Assembly: GCF_000620305.1 (NCBI RefSeq)
Contig: NZ_KK211102.1
Span: 1 to 64,000, forward strand
Source of the DNA: Desulfitibacter alkalitolerans DSM 16504
GTDB lineage: Bacteria; Bacillota; DSM-16504; Desulfitibacterales; Desulfitibacteraceae
Direction of reading: 5' to 3'
Length of the DNA stretch: 64,000 nt
The translations under genes and the position numbers were made by a program. Positions 63,220 to 64,000 of the stretch are shown here, piece by piece (within the stretch, counting starts at the first letter, position 1; each line of letters opens with the position of its first letter). Below the pieces are notes generated by a model. It was given only the letters and a program-made list of their open reading frames with translations, did no database searches and was not told the origin of the DNA.

Positions 63220-64000
63220 ATTTTCTCCTGCAAATTGCCCCGGCTGTCATAGATGTTTATTTCCAGGGGAGCCTTGCCCGGCAGTGAGTGGGTGGCACAG
63301 GAAAAGCAGGGGTCATATGCCCTGAAAGCCATTTCCACCATGTTTAGCAAGCCCTGGTTAACTTCCCCATTCTTGATAAGTCCCTTGGCAGCCTTGCCAA
63401 TACTCATGTTGATTGCACCATAATTATTTGTTGTGCCGACAATTAAATTGATCTTCCTGGTCATGCCATTTTCATCAGCCACATAATGGTGGAATAGGGT
63501 ACCCCTGGGTGCTTCTACAACACCAACACCTTCTCCTGGGGTTTCAGTAGGAAGAACTCTAAAGTTTGGACTAATGACCTCCTCATCTTCTGCCAGCTCA
63601 ACAAGCCGTTCCGCTGCATATAAAAGCTCTACCAGACGAGCCCAATGGAAGGCAAGGGTAGCCTGGATGGGCTTTCCGCCAAAGGTATCAACCAGCTTGC
63701 CGTAGGCCTCATTGGCCAGGGGAGTGGCCATACCGTCAGATACGTTAATTCTGCCAAGGGGCGCAACACGATAGATGCCGCTATCCTTGCCGTCTGTAAA
63801 GCCCTTCCAGCCCACTGACTTCAAATAGGGAATTTTAAGATATGTCCATGGTTCCACATGCTCTTCTATATAATTTAGATATTCAGATGCATCAAACCTG
63901 GCCACTTCTTTTCCTTCTGGATCTACCACCCGTATCTTACCCTCATAGAAGTTCATCTGATTATTCTCATCGACAAGTCCCATGGAGTAGGTATTTAGCT
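63210..64000 (-). CDS. [NiFe]-hydrogenase large subunit, C-terminal part (group 3-like)
   Basis: The reading frame is open to the edge of the window, so the N-terminus is missing. The visible 263 residues include EAPRGTLFHHYVADENG, YGAINMSIGKAAKG and the C-terminal nickel ligand motif DPCFSCATHSLPG, followed by a C-terminal extension removed on maturation. The APRGTLFHHY block is of the group 3 (cytoplasmic, MvhA/HoxH-like) type. An ATG at 63983 is internal (LNTYS precedes it). A 39-base part of this gene is copied at 60939-60977. Confidence 0.92.
   Translation of the reverse strand, partial: LNTYSMGLVDENNQMNFYEGKIRVVDPEGKEVARFDASEYLNYIEEHVEPWTYLKIPYLKSVGWKGFTDGKDSGIYRVAPLGRINVSDGMATPLANEAYGKLVDTFGGKPIQATLAFHWARLVELLYAAERLVELAEDEEVISPNFRVLPTETPGEGVGVVEAPRGTLFHHYVADENGMTRKINLIVGTTNNYGAINMSIGKAAKGLIKNGEVNQGLLNMVEMAFRAYDPCFSCATHSLPGKAPLEINIYDSRGNLQEKICQ

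Overview
The window looks like part of the chromosome of a strictly anaerobic, low-to-moderate GC Clostridia-type Firmicute, possibly an acetogen or other corrinoid-dependent anaerobe. Supporting evidence is strong AGGAGG ribosome binding sites with frequent GTG and TTG starts, Firmicute-type riboswitches (guanine, cobalamin, c-di-GMP-I), an Agr-type peptide quorum system, corrinoid methyltransferases, an oxygen-sensitive benzimidazole pathway and selenium-type molybdenum hydroxylases. The species cannot be named from the sequence alone.

Layout. (1) 1-9000: a complete type I-B CRISPR-Cas operon on the minus strand (cas6-cas8-cas7-cas5-cas3-cas4-cas1-cas2), with one probable repeat of the array at the left edge, an IS110 transposase remnant between cas4 and cas1, and degenerate repeat copies in the probable cas leader. 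(2) 9.4-16 kb: a purine nucleoside ABC transporter (lipoprotein, ATPase, two permeases) and an amidohydrolase deaminase, behind a guanine-type purine riboswitch. (3) 16.2-18.5 kb: a dihydropyrimidinase/hydantoinase with its own operator-like promoter, and a GH25 lysozyme. (4) 18.6-27.6 kb: a cobalamin-riboswitch-controlled operon with two ThiC paralogues (bzaA, bzaB), a purF, a methyltransferase-DUF2284 fusion (bzaC) and two B12-binding-type radical SAM proteins (bzaD, bzaE). This is the anaerobic route to 5,6-dimethylbenzimidazole, the lower ligand of vitamin B12. (5) 27.7-34.7 kb: a GntR-led corrinoid methyltransferase operon with two UROD-family methyltransferases, two corrinoid proteins, an MFS transporter and a DUF1638 protein. 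(6) 34.8-50 kb: a selenium-dependent molybdenum hydroxylase cluster (ygfK-like, ssnA, two fused Se-type xanthine dehydrogenases, a three-subunit xanthine dehydrogenase, an IclR regulator). (7) 50-56.8 kb: a YqhV-like protein, recQ, a 21-bp-repeat coiled-coil gene, an NCS2 nucleobase permease, a MazEF-type module and an MntA/HepT-type module. (8) 56.8-62.6 kb: a c-di-GMP-I riboswitch, a LytTR response regulator, a GHKL kinase, a decaying 2.4-kb cassette between 42-nt direct repeats, then agrB and a 42-residue agrD behind a LytTR-type operator. (9) 62.7-64 kb: the end of a group 3-like [NiFe]-hydrogenase operon.

How the parts fit. Purine and N-heterocycle metabolism is the recurring theme: nucleoside import, deamination, hydroxylation by molybdenum enzymes and hydantoin-type ring opening. 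PurF makes the precursor of aminoimidazole ribotide, the purine intermediate that the ThiC paralogues convert to hydroxybenzimidazole, so the bza operon appears to include its own precursor supply. The B12 made this way could serve the corrinoid methyltransferases encoded next door. The Agr module appears complete, with a possible second-messenger input and an autoinduction operator; its peptide carries Ser where the ring-forming Cys is usual.
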